Assembly: GCF_015351245.1 (NCBI RefSeq)
Contig: NZ_JADKSO010000003.1
Span: 341,248-405,247 of the forward strand
Source: Rathayibacter sp. VKM Ac-2879
GTDB taxonomy: Bacteria; Actinomycetota; Actinomycetes; Actinomycetales; Microbacteriaceae
Reading direction: 5' to 3'
Length of the DNA: 64,000 bases
Under the pieces are notes generated by a model. It saw nothing but the letters and a program-made list of their open reading frames with translations, did not search any database and was not told the origin of the DNA. The first letter of the stretch is position 1, and each line of letters starts with the position of its first letter. Shown here piece after piece: positions 16,654 to 25,663 of the stretch. The position numbers were made by a program, and so were the translations under genes.

Positions 16654-17399
16654 GTCGTCCCTTCGACGGACGCCTCGAGGGCACGCCCGTCGAGCGATGG
16701 CGCGAGGACGGCCGCCGCGACCGCCTCCCCCGCCTCGAGCTGCCCGAGCCGGTCGAGCGACTGCTCGTGGTCGTCGCGCACGCCGACGACGAGACGCTGG
16801 GCTGCGGCGGCACCCTCGCGCTCGCTCGGAGAAGAGGGCTCGCCGTCGACGTGGTGATCGTGACCGACGGAGCCGCCGCGCACGGCGCTCCCGACACGAC
16901 CCTCGCCTCCACCCGACGCGACGAGGCCGCCGCCGCACTGCTGCAGCTCGGTGCCGGCATCGGCCTGGAGTTCCTCGAGGTGCCGGACTCGACGACCCCG
17001 GAGCACCGCGACCGCATCGCGGCGCACGTGCGCCGGCGCGCAGCGGGAGCGCCGGGCACCGTCCTCCTGCTCTCGACCTGGACCAGCGACGGGCACCGCG
17101 ACCACCGCGTGGTCGGCGAGGTCTGCGCCACGATCGCTGCCGAGTACGCCCATCCGCTGCTCGCCGCACCGATCTGGCTGTGGCACTGGGCCGACCCCGA
17201 CGACGACGAGGTGCCGTGGAGCGCGCTCGCTCGGGTCGCGCTCGACGAGGAGGCACTCGCGCGGACACGGCGGGCGCGTGCCTGCTACCGGAGCCAGACG
17301 GAGCCCGGGCCGGACGGGTCGGCTCCCGTGCTGCACCCCCTGTTCGTCCGCACTTTCGCGGGCGACGACCGACTCGTCCGGGTGCGGGGGTGGACATGA
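16650..17399 (+). CDS. PIG-L family deacetylase
   Basis: Zinc-dependent LmbE/PIG-L amidohydrolase of 249 aa that removes an N-acetyl group, usually from a GlcNAc-containing glycoside. The zinc motif AHADDE stands at residues 43-48 and the second ligand region is SDGHRDHRVV. The GTG at 16650 overlaps the stop of the preceding gene (GTGA) and has GGAG 5 nt upstream. In this operon it would deacetylate the sugar added or modified by the GT2 product; this is inference. Confidence 0.9.
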   Translation: MSRPFDGRLEGTPVERWREDGRRDRLPRLELPEPVERLLVVVAHADDETLGCGGTLALARRRGLAVDVVIVTDGAAAHGAPDTTLASTRRDEAAAALLQLGAGIGLEFLEVPDSTTPEHRDRIAAHVRRRAAGAPGTVLLLSTWTSDGHRDHRVVGEVCATIAAEYAHPLLAAPIWLWHWADPDDDEVPWSALARVALDEEALARTRRARACYRSQTEPGPDGSAPVLHPLFVRTFAGDDRLVRVRGWT

Positions 17400-17980
17400 G
17401 CTCGTTCGACGAGCTGTACGCCCGGCACGAGGACCCGTGGGGCTACACCAGCCGCTGGTATGAGGAGCGCAAGCGGGCCCTGACCCTCGCGTGCCTGCGT
17501 GAGCGGCGCTATGCCTCCGCGCTCGAGGTGGGAGCGTCGATCGGCGTGCTGGCGGAGGCGCTCGCGGGGCGGGTCGACCGTCTGCTCGCCATCGACGTCG
17601 CGGAGGCGGCCGTCGAGCGCGCCGCCCGGCGACTCGCTCACCTCCCCCACGTCCAGGTCCGCCGGCACGATGTCACGACCGGCGTCCCGGAGGGCCCGTT
17701 CGACCTGATCGTGCTCTCGGAGGTCGGCTACTACCTGGGACGCGAGGCGCTCGAGTCGACGCTGGTCGGCCTCCGCGACCGGCTCGCGGTCGACGGGGAG
17801 CTGGTGACCGTGCACTGGCGGCACCCGATCATGGGGCTCGAACTTGACGGGGACGCGGTGCAGCAGGCCGTCGCCAGGCTCGGCCTCCCGCGCGTCGTGC
17901 GGCATGAGGAGGAGGACCTGCTGCTCGAGGTCTACGCGCGCGACGGCGACTCGGTGGCGAGGCGGGCGGGGCTGGTGTGA
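17396..17980 (+). CDS. SAM-dependent methyltransferase, NodS-like
   Basis: Class I methyltransferase of 194 aa. The N-terminus FDELYARHEDPWGYTSRWYEERK is typical of the NodS family, SAM-binding motif I is ALEVGASIGVLAEAL, and the acidic residue of motif II is in LLAIDVAEAAVERA. NodS N-methylates the free amine that NodB deacetylase exposes in Nod-factor synthesis; the neighbouring PIG-L deacetylase suggests a parallel reaction order here. ATGA overlap with the upstream gene and GTGA overlap with the downstream one. Confidence 0.87.
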   Translation: MSSFDELYARHEDPWGYTSRWYEERKRALTLACLRERRYASALEVGASIGVLAEALAGRVDRLLAIDVAEAAVERAARRLAHLPHVQVRRHDVTTGVPEGPFDLIVLSEVGYYLGREALESTLVGLRDRLAVDGELVTVHWRHPIMGLELDGDAVQQAVARLGLPRVVRHEEEDLLLEVYARDGDSVARRAGLV

Positions 17981-18693
17981 GGCACGGTATCGAGGAGGTC
18001 GTGGTCGTCGTGCCCGCGCACGACGAGCACGAGCGGGTCGGGGCGCTCGTCGCCTCCGTGGCCGCGAGCGCGCGACACCTGCGCTCCGGTGCGCCCTCCG
18101 TGTGCGTGCGGATCCTGGTGGTCGCCGACGGCTGCTCCGACGCCACCGCAGCGGTGGCCCGCTCGAGGGGAGCCGAGGTGCTCGAGCTCGATCGCCGCGG
18201 TGTCGGAGCAGCCCGCGCGGCGGGGATCGCGCACGTCCTCGCCTCCGCCCTCGTCCCGCACGAGCGCCTCTGGATCGCGAACACCGACGCCGACTCGGTA
18301 GTCCCCTCCGACTGGCTGCTCGCGCACATCGAGCACGCGCGCCGCCACGACGCCCTGCTGGGCACGGTGCGCCCCGACCCTGCCGATCTCGCTCCGGAGG
18401 CGTACGGCCGCTGGCGCGAGACCCGGGAGCGCGAAGAGGCGGTCGGCAGCATCCACGGGGCGAACCTCGGAGTACGCGCGAGCGCCTACCTCGCCGCCGG
18501 CGGCTTCGGCACGGAGACTCTGCACGAGGACGTCCGGCTCGTCGAGCGCCTGCGCACGACGGGCGCGCGAGTGGGCGCGAGCGACCGCGGCGAAGTGGTC
18601 ACCTCTGGTCGACGTGACAATCGGGTGTCCGGCGGATACGGGCGCTACCTGCACGAGCGCTTCGCCGGCGACGAGGTCACGGCTTCAGCCTGA
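17977..18693 (+). CDS. family 2 glycosyltransferase
   Basis: GT-A fold transferase of 238 aa with the nucleotide-sugar motif VVVVVPAHDEHERV at the N-terminus and NTDADSVVPSDW, whose DAD is the metal-binding motif. HEDVRLVERL is the usual acceptor-side ED motif. No transmembrane helix, so it is cytoplasmic. GTG start overlapping the methyltransferase stop. Last gene of the coupled operon; donor and acceptor unknown. Confidence 0.88.
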   Translation: MRHGIEEVVVVVPAHDEHERVGALVASVAASARHLRSGAPSVCVRILVVADGCSDATAAVARSRGAEVLELDRRGVGAARAAGIAHVLASALVPHERLWIANTDADSVVPSDWLLAHIEHARRHDALLGTVRPDPADLAPEAYGRWRETREREEAVGSIHGANLGVRASAYLAAGGFGTETLHEDVRLVERLRTTGARVGASDRGEVVTSGRRDNRVSGGYGRYLHERFAGDEVTASA

Positions 18694-18859
18694 GCCCTTG
18701 GAGGCGGATCGCTGCGCGCGACGGACCCGAGAGGCGCGCCCGCGGACACGACGAAGGGGGTCGCTGTCAATGGTCAGGCCGCGGTTTGTCATGAAGTGCG
18801 CAGGAGAGTCAAATGGGTGACGAGCACAGCCGTGTGCTCTCCGATGGAAGGGTCACCGC

Positions 18860-19093
18860 ATGAATCCCCGCCTCGTCCTGCTGGCACTCGTCGCCTTCGC
18901 CGCGTACGTCTTCGGCGCACGTGCCGGGCGCGCTCGGTACGAAGAGCTGCGTCACCTGGCACTCGGTGTGTGGAACGACCCTGCCACGAAGAAGACACGC
19001 AAGAAGCTCAAGAAGACCTCGAAGCGCGAGGCCAAGCAGCTCACCGCCATCGCGAGCAAGGCCCGCGACAAGGTGCAGCGCTCCCTCCGCTGA
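18860..19093 (+). CDS. small basic membrane-anchored protein
   Basis: Protein of 77 aa: an N-terminal hydrophobic segment (residues 4-20), then a strongly basic Lys/Arg tail (KKTRKKLKKTSKREAK). It resembles YtxH-like small stress proteins in architecture only. GGAAGGG lies about 8 nt before the ATG. It precedes the GlsB/YeaQ gene, which also encodes a small envelope stress protein. Confidence 0.65.
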   Translation: MNPRLVLLALVAFAAYVFGARAGRARYEELRHLALGVWNDPATKKTRKKLKKTSKREAKQLTAIASKARDKVQRSLR

Positions 19094-19196
19094 CCACCGC
19101 ATCGGGACGGAAAACCGCTTTGAGAGACGCCAGCATCATCGGCGTCGTCGCTCGCATCGGAACGGCCGGTCGAGCACCACAAGAAGGAGAAACATC

Positions 19197-19463
19197 ATGG
19201 GCATCATCAGCTGGATCATCCTCGGCCTGATCGCGGGAGCGCTCGCCAAGCTCATCCTCCCGGGTCGTCAGGGCGGTGGCTGGATCATCACCATCGTCCT
19301 CGGCATCGTCGGCGCGCTGCTCGGCGGGTTCCTCAGCTCGCTCTTCGGCATCCGCGACGCGGTCACCGGCATCAACATCGTGAGCATCATCGTCTCGGTC
19401 GTCGGCGCCATCGTGGTGCTGCTGATCTACGGCGCGGTCACGGGCCGCAAGTCCCGCGCGTAA
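19197..19463 (+). CDS. GlsB/YeaQ/YmgE-family stress response membrane protein
   Basis: Small membrane protein of 88 aa with three hydrophobic helices separated by glycine turns; MGIISWIILGLIAGALAKL and the ILPGRQGGGWIITIVLGIVGALLGG stretch are diagnostic of the transglycosylase-associated family. Usually induced by envelope or general stress; molecular role unknown. AAGGAG stands 7-12 nt before the ATG. Confidence 0.92.
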   Translation: MGIISWIILGLIAGALAKLILPGRQGGGWIITIVLGIVGALLGGFLSSLFGIRDAVTGINIVSIIVSVVGAIVVLLIYGAVTGRKSRA

Positions 19464-19473
19464 TCCGCGCCCT

Positions 19474-19514
19474 GAAGTCCCTCCGGCCTCCGCGCCGGGG
19501 GGACTTCGTCGTTT
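19474..19514 (+). terminator. terminator after the GlsB-like gene
   Basis: A 13-bp stem with one G-T pair (19474-19486 with 19495-19507) is followed by GTCGTTTCC, 10 nt after the stop codon. Confidence 0.7.
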
Positions 19515-19657
19515 CCAGACACACGCAAATCGGCGGACGCTGGGCGTTCGCCGAGCGCACAAGGGGTTGATGCGGGGAGCGGTCGGCGGTGGACTGAAGA
19601 CACGACGCCGCGGCTCCGCCGCGCCCGTCGCCCCCGACGAAAGGACGTGACTCCGTC

Positions 19658-20506
19658 ATGAGCAACGAGACCGGAACGGTCCCCACGATCACCCTGAACA
19701 ACGGCGTGGAGATCCCGCAGCTGGGCTTCGGCGTGTTCCAGATCGACCCCGCCGAGACCAAGGACGCCACCCTCGCGGCCCTCGAGGTCGGCTACCGCCA
19801 CATCGACACGGCCGAGATGTACGGCAACGAGGCAGGCGTCGGAGAGGCAGTGCGCGCCTCCGGGCTCGACCGCTCCGACGTGTTCGTCACGAGCAAGCTC
19901 AACAACGGCTTCCACGCCCGCGAGGACGCGCTCGCAGCGATCGACTCGACCCTCGCCGAGCTGAAGTTCGACTACGTCGACCTCTTCCTCATCCACTGGC
20001 CGCTGCCGAAGGTGGGCGACTACGTCGAGACGTGGAAGGCCATGGAGGAGATCTACCGCAGCGGCAAGGCGAAGGCGATCGGCGTCTCCAACTTCCAGAC
20101 GAACCACCTCAACCGCCTCCGCGCGGAGGCGACCATCGTGCCCGCGGTCAACCAGATCGAGGTGCACCCGTACCTCGTCCAGGAGGAGCTGCGCGCGTAC
20201 GGCATCGAGCACGGCATCGCGACGGAGGCGTGGTCGCCGATCGCGCAGGGGCTCGTCCTCGACGACGAGACGATCGTGCGCATCGCCCGCAACGTCGAGC
20301 GCACCCCGGCCCAGGTCGTGCTCCGCTGGCACCTCCAGCGGGGCGACATCGTGTTCCCGAAGTCGGTGACCCGTGCGCGGGTCGAAGAGAACTTCGCGCT
20401 CTTCGACTTCGAGCTCGACGACGAGGCGATGACCGACATCGCGGCCCTCGACCGCGGACACCGCACCGGACCGGACCCCGACACCTTCAACTACATCCCC
20501 CGCTGA
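19658..20506 (+). CDS. aldo/keto reductase
   Basis: NADPH-dependent carbonyl reductase with a TIM barrel, 282 aa. The catalytic tetrad is visible as D50, Y55, K80 and H113 in the family motifs GYRHIDTAEMYGNE, TSKLNN and LIHWP. The C-terminal KSVTRARVEENF is the cofactor-binding loop. Closest in style to 2,5-diketo-gluconate reductases, but substrate is broad. A purine-rich GAAAGGA lies before the ATG. Monocistronic; closed by a strong bidirectional terminator. Confidence 0.93.
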   Translation: MSNETGTVPTITLNNGVEIPQLGFGVFQIDPAETKDATLAALEVGYRHIDTAEMYGNEAGVGEAVRASGLDRSDVFVTSKLNNGFHAREDALAAIDSTLAELKFDYVDLFLIHWPLPKVGDYVETWKAMEEIYRSGKAKAIGVSNFQTNHLNRLRAEATIVPAVNQIEVHPYLVQEELRAYGIEHGIATEAWSPIAQGLVLDDETIVRIARNVERTPAQVVLRWHLQRGDIVFPKSVTRARVEENFALFDFELDDEAMTDIAALDRGHRTGPDPDTFNYIPR

Positions 20507-20530
20507 TCGGCCGAGAGGCCTCTCGGCGGC

Positions 20531-20568
20531 GTTCGGCCCGCAGAGTCCATAGATTCTGCGGGCCGAAC
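20531..20568. terminator. bidirectional terminator
   Basis: GTTCGGCCCGCAGA (20531-20544) and TCTGCGGGCCGAAC (20555-20568) form a perfect 14-bp stem between the convergent aldo/keto reductase and epimerase genes. Confidence 0.75.
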
Positions 20569-20585
20569 GTGTATGCGGCAACCGG

Positions 20586-21437
20586 TCAGGCGCGGCGGGA
20601 GTCGCGCCACGAGTGTTCCGGTGCGAAGCCGAGCACCTCGCGGGCGTGGTCGATCGAGAGCAGGGTGTCGTTCACTCCGAGATCGCCGCGCACCTCGACT
20701 CCCGGGAACACCTCCTCGACCAGTTCGGCGTTGGGCCGCGACATCACCGTGTCGGCCGCCGCGATGATGAAACGGTCGAAGCCGGTCTCCTTGCGCAGCA
20801 ACGCCTTCTCGACCGCCTGCGCCCCATCGCGACCGTCGATGTAGGCCCACAGGTTCCACTTGCGCAGCATCGCGTCGGAGTCGAACGACGGGAACTCCGC
20901 GTAATCCTCCTCGTCCATCACGTTCGAGAAGCGCAGCCCGGTGATCGCGAGATCCGGATGCCAGCGGCACAGCTCGATCGCCATGTGCTCCTCGAGGTGC
21001 TTGGTCAGCGAGTAGACGGTCTCGGGGCGCGCGGGGTACTTCTCGTCGACGGGAATGTAGGGGGGCGGCACGTCGAAGGGCAGCCCCAAGACGGTCTCGC
21101 TGGAGGCGTAGACGATGGTGCGGATGCCCGCGCGGATCGCTCCGTGGAACGCGTTGAACGTCGCGATCATGTTGTTGTGGAAAGTGGCGATGTCGGGGAC
21201 CAGGCCCGGCGCGGGGATGGCGGCCAAGTGGACGAGCGCGTCGACTCCGTCGTGCTGGTCGCCGACCGCCTGGAGCGCGTCGACCACCTGGCCATAGTCG
21301 GTGATGTCGATGCGGACGAAGCCGAGGCCGCGCTCGCCGGCGCGATCGAGAGTGACGACCTGGTGCCCGGAGGCGCGAAGACGGGTGACGACACTACGGC
21401 CGAGCTTGCCGGATCCTCCGGTGACTGCGATTCTCAT
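20586..21437 (-). CDS. NAD-dependent epimerase/dehydratase (extended SDR)
   Basis: Rossmann-fold nucleotide-sugar or uronate-type dehydrogenase/epimerase of 283 aa. N-terminal VTGGSGKLGRSVVTRL has the GxxGxxG cofactor motif; the catalytic Tyr-x-x-x-Lys is YSLTKHLEE. Related to uronate dehydrogenases and UDP-sugar epimerases; substrate unclear. TAGCGT stands 6 nt before the ATG, so it is probably leaderless. Confidence 0.87.
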   Translation of the reverse strand: MRIAVTGGSGKLGRSVVTRLRASGHQVVTLDRAGERGLGFVRIDITDYGQVVDALQAVGDQHDGVDALVHLAAIPAPGLVPDIATFHNNMIATFNAFHGAIRAGIRTIVYASSETVLGLPFDVPPPYIPVDEKYPARPETVYSLTKHLEEHMAIELCRWHPDLAITGLRFSNVMDEEDYAEFPSFDSDAMLRKWNLWAYIDGRDGAQAVEKALLRKETGFDRFIIAAADTVMSRPNAELVEEVFPGVEVRGDLGVNDTLLSIDHAREVLGFAPEHSWRDSRRA

Positions 21438-21484
21438 GCTCGAACGCTAACGGGCCGCGAGCGGTCGGGGCGAGGGCTGGCGGA

Positions 21485-22405
21485 TCAGCCCCGAGCGTGG
21501 AGCGAGATGCCGCCGCCGACCTCGGGAGTCGTCTCGTCGGCCACGAGCCGCGTCCAGCGACGCAGGACCGCTGCACCTGCCGCATCGTTCACGAGATCGT
21601 CGACGACGATCACGGGGTAAGGCTTCTCGGGCACGCCCTCGGCCGGGCGGACGTCGACGTGGGCGACGTCGTAGGCGTGCTCGAACAGCCAGTCGGCCAT
21701 GGCGTAGTCGCTCCGGGAGTCGCCGACCGTCCGCCAGCGCTGCGGGATGGCGCCGGTCGCGCCGAGCAGCTCGACGGCGCGCTGGGCGCCGAGGTCCTTG
21801 CCGAGCCGGTTCGACTCGATGTCGGTGGAGATGACCGTGGGGTCGATGCGGTAGTCGACCGCCCCCCGATCGTTCGGGTAGCGGATGCCGCGGCGCTCGA
21901 CTCCGAGGCCTGCCGCCGTCATGATCTGCAGGGCGTCGGCGTCGAAGACGAGCTGGCGCTCGAGGTAGTCCTCGCTGTCGAGGTCGACGAGTTGCTCGGC
22001 CGAGACCATCGCGCGCTTGGTCTCGTCGAAGAAGACGAGGTCGTCGTAGTCCTGGCGGATCATCCGCTCGAGATCGTCCGCGACGGCGGGCGGAATCGCC
22101 AGCGACCGGTCGACGATCGGCTCGGAGGTGCCGCGGTAGTCGACGGTGAACCAGACCGCGCCCTTCTCGCAGACGCACACGATGCGCGCCTCCGCCGAGA
22201 CACCGCGCTCGAGCAGTGCCGGCAACACGCGCTCGCGCAGGAAAGCGTCGGAACGCCCCGTGTTGAACACGATTGGGATCCCGGCGTTCGCGAGCGCGAC
22301 GAGGTCGTCCGCGATCTCGGGGATCGCGATGGTACGGGTGATCGGGCTCGCGATGGGCCCGTCGACGTCGAGGAGAAGGCCGAGCGGAGGAGGTGTGGCA
22401 GTCAT
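21485..22405 (-). CDS. HAD-superfamily hydrolase (sugar phosphatase-like)
   Basis: Phosphatase of 306 aa with HAD motifs: DVDG in LLLDVDGPI (motif I), NTGRSD (motif II) and GDSRSDYAMA (motif IV). The insertion between motifs II and III indicates a C2-cap, Cof-like member acting on a sugar or nucleotide phosphate. The ATG at 22405 is chosen; an open frame to 22459 enters the large palindrome. Probably a single-gene transcript behind the palindrome. Confidence 0.85.
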   Translation of the reverse strand: MTATPPPLGLLLDVDGPIASPITRTIAIPEIADDLVALANAGIPIVFNTGRSDAFLRERVLPALLERGVSAEARIVCVCEKGAVWFTVDYRGTSEPIVDRSLAIPPAVADDLERMIRQDYDDLVFFDETKRAMVSAEQLVDLDSEDYLERQLVFDADALQIMTAAGLGVERRGIRYPNDRGAVDYRIDPTVISTDIESNRLGKDLGAQRAVELLGATGAIPQRWRTVGDSRSDYAMADWLFEHAYDVAHVDVRPAEGVPEKPYPVIVVDDLVNDAAGAAVLRRWTRLVADETTPEVGGGISLHARG

Positions 22406-22443
22406 CGCGCACCATTCTGCCGTGCCGGACGCGCGGTGAGCAC

Positions 22444-22510
22444 CGCCGCGAGATGCCACTTGTGCGCGGCTTTACCGGCGTGTCGTGCGCACAAGTGGCA
22501 TCTCGCGGCG
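22444..22510. repeat. large palindrome, copy A
   Basis: Perfect 24-bp inverted repeat (22444-22467 with 22487-22510) around a 19-nt loop. The core arm reads GAGATGCCACTTGTGCGC. It fills the gap between the HAD gene and the 3' end of the M14 peptidase gene. Copy B stands on the other side of that gene. Confidence 0.85.
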
Positions 22511-22512
22511 GG

Positions 22513-25398
22513 TCAGCGCGGCTGGCGGCGGGGGCGGCGAGCGAGGAGGAGGGAGATGAGGCCCAGGGCGACGGCGGCTCCCGAGAAGAGCAGCCACGGG
22601 GCGGGCTCCGTGCCCGTCGAGGCGAGGCCGCCAGAGTCCGCGGGCCCCGCGATCGGAACGGCGGTCGGCTCGGGGCTCGTGGTGGGGCCGGGGTCGACGG
22701 TGGGCTCCGGTGACGGCCCGGGGGCGGCCGTGGGGTCCGGCGTCGGAGTCGGCTCCGGACTCGGGGTCGGCTCCGGCGTCGCCGTCGGGGTCGGGGTCGG
22801 CTCCGGAGTCGTCGGGAGCGTGACGGCCGCGCCCTCCGGCGCCACCGCGAGCAGCGCCCGAGCGAGGTCGCTGAACGCACCGACAGGGTGGTTGCGAAAG
22901 ACCGGTGACGTGCCGAAGAGGAACCCCTCAGTGCCCGACGCCGTCGAGAACGAGACGGCCGAGGGCTGCCCGGCCGCATCCCCCCTGGACCCGCCCTCGG
23001 AGTCGACCCAGTGCCCAGCGAGCAAGGTGCGGTCCACGGCATATCTCTGCTCGACGACGACGGAGCTGTCGAGGTCCGAGAACCAGAACGCCGGCGAGAC
23101 GAAGGCGGTGTCCTGCGGATAGTCGCCGAGCACACCCTCGGCCGGAGTCTCGACCGAGACGATGCCGTTGGAGCCCCACGTGCCGCCCCGCAGGGCAAGG
23201 CCCGCGAGACCGAAGTCGGACACGAACGCGGCCCCCGCCTCTCCGCGGCCGACCACGTCGCCGCCCCTCGCGAGGAACGCCTCCACGGCGGCGCGCCCCG
23301 CGGACTGCTCAGGACTGAACCAGAGCGGACTTCCGACGAAGAGAACATCGACGCCCTCCAGCGAGACGGCCCCCGAGACGAGGGAGTCGGCGGAGATCGC
23401 GACGGTGTCGGTGAAGCCCAGCTTGGCCAGAGCATCGCGGTCCTCGTGCGTGCCGGAGAAGGCGATACGGAGGGCATCGAGGGCCGTGCCATCCTCGGCG
23501 CGCACCCGGTCGGCCGTTGTCGCGGTGAAGTCGACTCCGAAGACGGCGGCGGCCTGCTCGGCCGCGCGCCGCCCGACCGCATCGGCATGGAGGGCGATGG
23601 TGCCGTCCTCGAACTGCTCGAGGGCGACTCCGTCGGCGAGGAGCGCCGTGACCGCCTGGTACTCCAAGACGCCGCGAGGCTCGAAGGCGAGGTATTCCCC
23701 CGCGGGGACCGAACCCGTCGGAGCGACCGCGGTCACCGGCTCAAGGCCGATCGGCGGCAGCTCGTCCGTCGTGGATCCGATCGCCGCGACATCGGCACCC
23801 CAGAGGAGCGAGAGACTCCAGGCCGAGACGTCGTACATCTCGGGAACCCGGCTCGAGATGTCACTGCCGTCGGCGAGGAGCACGTTGGCGAGCCCCCGCA
23901 CCGGCTGATGCATGTCGACCAGATACGTGCCTGCAGGGTAGCTCGTGCCTGCGAGGGTGGTCGCCGAGGTCGTGCGCGACACCTCGACGCCGTGTGCCAG
24001 GAGCTGGGCGACGAGGGTCTCGGCGTCCGAGACGGAGCGCTGACGGTCGTCGACGGGGATGACGTAGGCGCGCGGATACTCCGTCGCGGAGACGTCGGTC
24101 TCGTCCCAGATCTCGGTCCACTCGCTCGGCATGCCCTCAGGAAGATCGGCCGGGGTCACGTCGGCGGGGATCTCGACGGCAGGCGCACCGGTGACGCCAC
24201 GCTCGAAGATCGCCGCCTGGTTGCCCAGCAGCGCGTCGCGGTGGGTGGCGACGTAGTCGACGGACGCGTCCATGACGATCCCGGCGACCTCGATGTCGAT
24301 GTCGGCGTTCGCCTGGCCCTGCGCGACGTCATCGGTCCGGCCGAGGGGCAGCTCCACCGTGTTCGTGATCGCGCCCTGGAACGCGACGTACTGCGGCGCG
24401 AAGATGGGCGGCCAGTCGTCCCAGCCGGCGCGGATGTCGCGGTAGGGGATCAGGATCTTGCCTGTGTTCTCGGTCGTCGCGCTGCCGTCCGCGGCGAGGT
24501 AGGTGTTGCCGGGCACCTCGGCCTCGACCACGCGGCGCTCGACCTCGAGCGCGGTCGCGTAGGCGTGCGGGAGGAAGAGGTCGTACTCGTAGTTCTCCCC
24601 GTGCGGCGGCCCGCACGGCTCGACCTGGAGGATGCCGGTGTACCCGTGGAGGTCGATGAAGGAGATCGGCTGGAGCAGGCTCGACAGGTCGCGGATCACG
24701 GCGGCCTCGTTGGTCGCCCCGGTGATCATGTCGCGGTTCGGGTCGTAGCCGGCGGCCACGGCGCGCTGGCCGAGAGCCCGCCCATCGGGGTTGTTGGTGA
24801 CGGTGAAGTAGAGGCGGTTGCCCTCGAGCAGAGCCGCTGTCTCGGGATCCTCGGCGGCGGCGAGACGCTCGATGTAGTCGAGGATCGCGTCGCTTCCCTC
24901 CCACTCGTTGCCGTGGATGTTGCCGTTGAACCAGAGAGGGAGCTTGTAACCCTCCCGCAGCTCCGTGTCGACGGCGGCAGCCGCGGGCTCATGCTTGAGC
25001 CGATCCCGCCACTCGGCCTGCTGGGCCGTCTCGGCGGCGGTCTCGGGAGCGGTGACGGTGACCAGGTAGATGTCGCGACCGAGACCGGACTTCCCGACCA
25101 CCTGCGTCGAGACGCGGTCCGAGCGTTCCGTGAGCGCGTTGAGCTGCGGCGCAATGGCGTCATAAGGCGTGACTCCGCGCACGAGAGAGGCGTCGCTCGG
25201 GTCGACCGGCACCTCCGTGAGCGGCACCTGCAGCGGGTAGCTGCTCGGCAGCGTGAGGGGCGCGGAGGCGGGGCGCACGAGGTCCACGCGGCTGTAGTCG
25301 GCGGAGGTCGTGGCGGTCGCGGGCGGCGTGACCAGCAGTCCGCCGGCGGCGAGCGCGAGCGCTGCGCCTCCCGAGACGAGGACGGTTCGAGATCTCAA
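22513..25398 (-). CDS. secreted M14 zinc carboxypeptidase with LAxTG cell-wall sorting signal
   Basis: Large surface protein of about 961 aa. After a signal peptide (1-33), an M14 peptidase domain carries HxxE in NIHGNEWEG (162-165) and the third zinc ligand in IDLHGYTG (about 251). A long unassigned region follows (about 400-870), then a Pro/Thr/Glu-rich wall-spanning stretch, and LASTG at 925-929 before a hydrophobic helix and a basic tail. The LAxTG signal suits class E sortases of high-GC Gram-positives. The frame is open to 25449, but TTG at 25398 directly precedes the signal peptide and follows AAGGGAAGAA. Confidence 0.87.
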   Translation of the reverse strand: MRSRTVLVSGGAALALAAGGLLVTPPATATTSADYSRVDLVRPASAPLTLPSSYPLQVPLTEVPVDPSDASLVRGVTPYDAIAPQLNALTERSDRVSTQVVGKSGLGRDIYLVTVTAPETAAETAQQAEWRDRLKHEPAAAAVDTELREGYKLPLWFNGNIHGNEWEGSDAILDYIERLAAAEDPETAALLEGNRLYFTVTNNPDGRALGQRAVAAGYDPNRDMITGATNEAAVIRDLSSLLQPISFIDLHGYTGILQVEPCGPPHGENYEYDLFLPHAYATALEVERRVVEAEVPGNTYLAADGSATTENTGKILIPYRDIRAGWDDWPPIFAPQYVAFQGAITNTVELPLGRTDDVAQGQANADIDIEVAGIVMDASVDYVATHRDALLGNQAAIFERGVTGAPAVEIPADVTPADLPEGMPSEWTEIWDETDVSATEYPRAYVIPVDDRQRSVSDAETLVAQLLAHGVEVSRTTSATTLAGTSYPAGTYLVDMHQPVRGLANVLLADGSDISSRVPEMYDVSAWSLSLLWGADVAAIGSTTDELPPIGLEPVTAVAPTGSVPAGEYLAFEPRGVLEYQAVTALLADGVALEQFEDGTIALHADAVGRRAAEQAAAVFGVDFTATTADRVRAEDGTALDALRIAFSGTHEDRDALAKLGFTDTVAISADSLVSGAVSLEGVDVLFVGSPLWFSPEQSAGRAAVEAFLARGGDVVGRGEAGAAFVSDFGLAGLALRGGTWGSNGIVSVETPAEGVLGDYPQDTAFVSPAFWFSDLDSSVVVEQRYAVDRTLLAGHWVDSEGGSRGDAAGQPSAVSFSTASGTEGFLFGTSPVFRNHPVGAFSDLARALLAVAPEGAAVTLPTTPEPTPTPTATPEPTPSPEPTPTPDPTAAPGPSPEPTVDPGPTTSPEPTAVPIAGPADSGGLASTGTEPAPWLLFSGAAVALGLISLLLARRPRRQPR

Positions 25399-25558
25399 GC
25401 GCGGTTCTTCCCTTGTCGAGGCGTGTCGGGACGGGTGGGCGCGGTCCACGATCGAGACGTCGACGATGATGTGAACCCTCTCAGGAAGATAGGCCGTCCG
25501 TGTTTCCGCGACGTGTCGCGCTGATTCCCGTCACCGACACGTTCCGCACCGGCGCCGA

Positions 25559-25627
25559 CCTCCGCGAGATGCCACTTATGCGCACGTCCGTCGGCGTGTC
25601 GCGCGCATAAGTGGCATCTCGCGGAGG
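25559..25627. repeat. large palindrome, copy B
   Basis: Perfect 25-bp inverted repeat (25559-25583 with 25603-25627) around a 19-nt loop. It differs from copy A by compensated changes in the arms (ATGCGC/GCGCAT instead of GTGCGC/GCGCAC) and shares CGGCGTGTCG in the loop. It lies between the divergent M14 peptidase and oxidoreductase genes. Confidence 0.85.
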
Positions 25628-25663
25628 GGGGAGGGCGGGGGCGGGCAGGGGGGAGGCGGGCCG

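Noticed and set aside
15655-18693. True Nod-factor genes (nodABC)
   Set aside because: The deacetylase is PIG-L, not NodB polysaccharide-deacetylase type, and no NodA acyltransferase is present; only the enzyme logic is similar.
23011-25524. 837-codon open frame on the plus strand
   Set aside because: Antisense to the M14 peptidase, with Arg/Gly/Val/Asp composition and no motifs.
22444-25627. CRISPR-like repeats
   Set aside because: Only two copies 3 kb apart with internal palindromes; no spacer array.
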